14,114 bases of DNA. Source: DATILI01 sp035476635 (lineage in GTDB: Bacteria > Pseudomonadota > Gammaproteobacteria > Burkholderiales > Burkholderiaceae_C). The notes beneath the pieces were generated by a model. That model saw only the letters and a list, made by a program, of their open reading frames with translations, ran no database searches and was not told where the DNA came from. Of the stretch, positions 13,414-14,114 are shown piece by piece; within the stretch, counting starts at the first letter, position 1; each line of letters opens with the position of its first letter. The stretch spans positions 1 through 14,114 of the forward strand of contig DATILI010000113.1 of assembly GCA_035476635.1 (NCBI GenBank), in the 5' to 3' direction. The position numbers and the translations under genes were made by a program.

Positions 13414-14114
13414 ATGAAACGCACGCTTCTGAAGGCGGCATTGGCCGCTTGCATCGCCTCCCTGTTCGGCCTGGCCCAGGCGCAGGACAAGGGAACCATC
13501 GGGATCTCGATGCCCACCAAGTCATCGGCCCGCTGGATCGCCGATGGCGACAACATGGTCAAGGTGCTCAAGGAACGGGGCTACAAGACCGACCTGCAGT
13601 ACGCCGATGACGACATTCCGAACCAGCTGGCGCAAATCGAGAACATGATCACCAAGGGCGCAAAGGTATTGGTGATCGCCTCGATCGACGGCACCACGCT
13701 TTCCAAGGCACTGCAGAACGCGGCCGACAAGGGCATCAAGATCATTGCCTACGACCGGCTGATCAAGAGCTCGAAGAACGTGGACTACTACGCCACCTTC
13801 GACAACTTCCAGGTCGGCGTGCTGCAGGCCGGTTCCATCGTCGACAAGCTGGGCCTGAAGCAGGGCAAGGGCCCGTTCAACATCGAGCTGTTCGGCGGCT
13901 CGCCCGACGACAACAATGCCTTCTTCTTCTACGACGGCGCAATGAGCGTGCTCAAGCCCTATATCGACAGCGGCAAGCTGGTGGTGCGCAGCAAGCAGAT
14001 GGGCATGGACAAGGTCGGCACGCTGCGCTGGGATGGCGCGGTGGCCCAGTCCCGCATGGACAACCTGCTGTCGGCCTTCTACGGCAAGGACAAGGTGCAC
14101 GCCGTGCTGTCGCC
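13414..14114 (+). CDS. chvE: ChvE-type multiple-sugar binding protein, N-terminal part (cut by window end)
   Basis: From ATG 13414 the frame stays open to the window end (233 whole codons). It begins with a signal peptide (LLKAALAACIASLFGLAQA) followed by text very like Agrobacterium ChvE: ISMPTKSSARWIADGDN, LQYADDDIPNQLAQIENM, ASIDGTTLSKAL, YYATFDNFQVGVLQA, NIELFGGSPDDNNAFFFYDG and MGMDKVGTLRWDGA. ChvE binds D-galactose, L-arabinose, D-glucose and related pyranoses and feeds the GguAB transporter; in Agrobacterium it also signals to VirA. AAGGAG (13399-13404) precedes the start by 9 bases. The C-terminal third is missing because the window ends. gguA and gguB are expected just downstream, which cannot be checked here. 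Confidence 0.92.
   Translation, partial: MKRTLLKAALAACIASLFGLAQAQDKGTIGISMPTKSSARWIADGDNMVKVLKERGYKTDLQYADDDIPNQLAQIENMITKGAKVLVIASIDGTTLSKALQNAADKGIKIIAYDRLIKSSKNVDYYATFDNFQVGVLQAGSIVDKLGLKQGKGPFNIELFGGSPDDNNAFFFYDGAMSVLKPYIDSGKLVVRSKQMGMDKVGTLRWDGAVAQSRMDNLLSAFYGKDKVHAVLS

Overview
The base composition is high in GC, the genes are tightly packed, and there is a Bug/TctC-type tricarboxylate-transporter binding protein, a family greatly expanded in beta-proteobacteria. With ChvE/YtfQ-type sugar binding proteins and oxidative sugar genes, this points to a chromosomal window from a soil or water Burkholderiales bacterium (Bordetella/Achromobacter/Variovorax-like). The genus cannot be fixed from sequence reading alone. 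I see no tRNA, rRNA, insertion sequence, CRISPR array or broken gene. No gap without a gene exceeds 300 bases.

Region 1 (1-424) holds the start of a minus-strand signalling protein whose receiver domain leads into what looks like a PAS or sensor part beyond the window edge.

Region 2 (578-7035) is a sulfur module. A minus-strand LysR regulator faces a compact five-gene plus-strand operon with gaps of 14, 24, 12 and 4 bases. It encodes a cysteine-dioxygenase-like cupin, a four-domain rhodanese with only one catalytic cysteine, an orphan Bug binding protein, a cystathionine beta-lyase-like PLP enzyme and a YeiH-type putative sulfate exporter. Read together, the genes suggest that a sulfur amino acid or thioether is cleaved at its C-S bond. 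The thiol would then be oxidised by the dioxygenase, sulfur handled by the rhodanese, and the inorganic end product exported. The substrate is unknown. This is the best candidate in the window for an undescribed system.

Region 3 (7054-14114) is a sugar oxidation and uptake module in three transcription units. A lactonase and an aldose-epimerase-like gene lie on the minus strand, opposite a plus-strand SDR dehydrogenase. A GbpR/GguR-like LysR regulator lies on the minus strand, opposite a plus-strand operon of 2-oxoglutarate-semialdehyde-type aldehyde dehydrogenase, YtfQ-type binding protein and ChvE-type binding protein (cut by the window end). The likely chemistry is oxidation of an aldose such as L-arabinose or D-galactose to its lactone, lactone opening, then dehydration by enzymes not in this window. 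For pentoses, the semialdehyde would be oxidised to 2-oxoglutarate. The two divergent promoter regions share a TATCAAT element that may be the regulator's operator.
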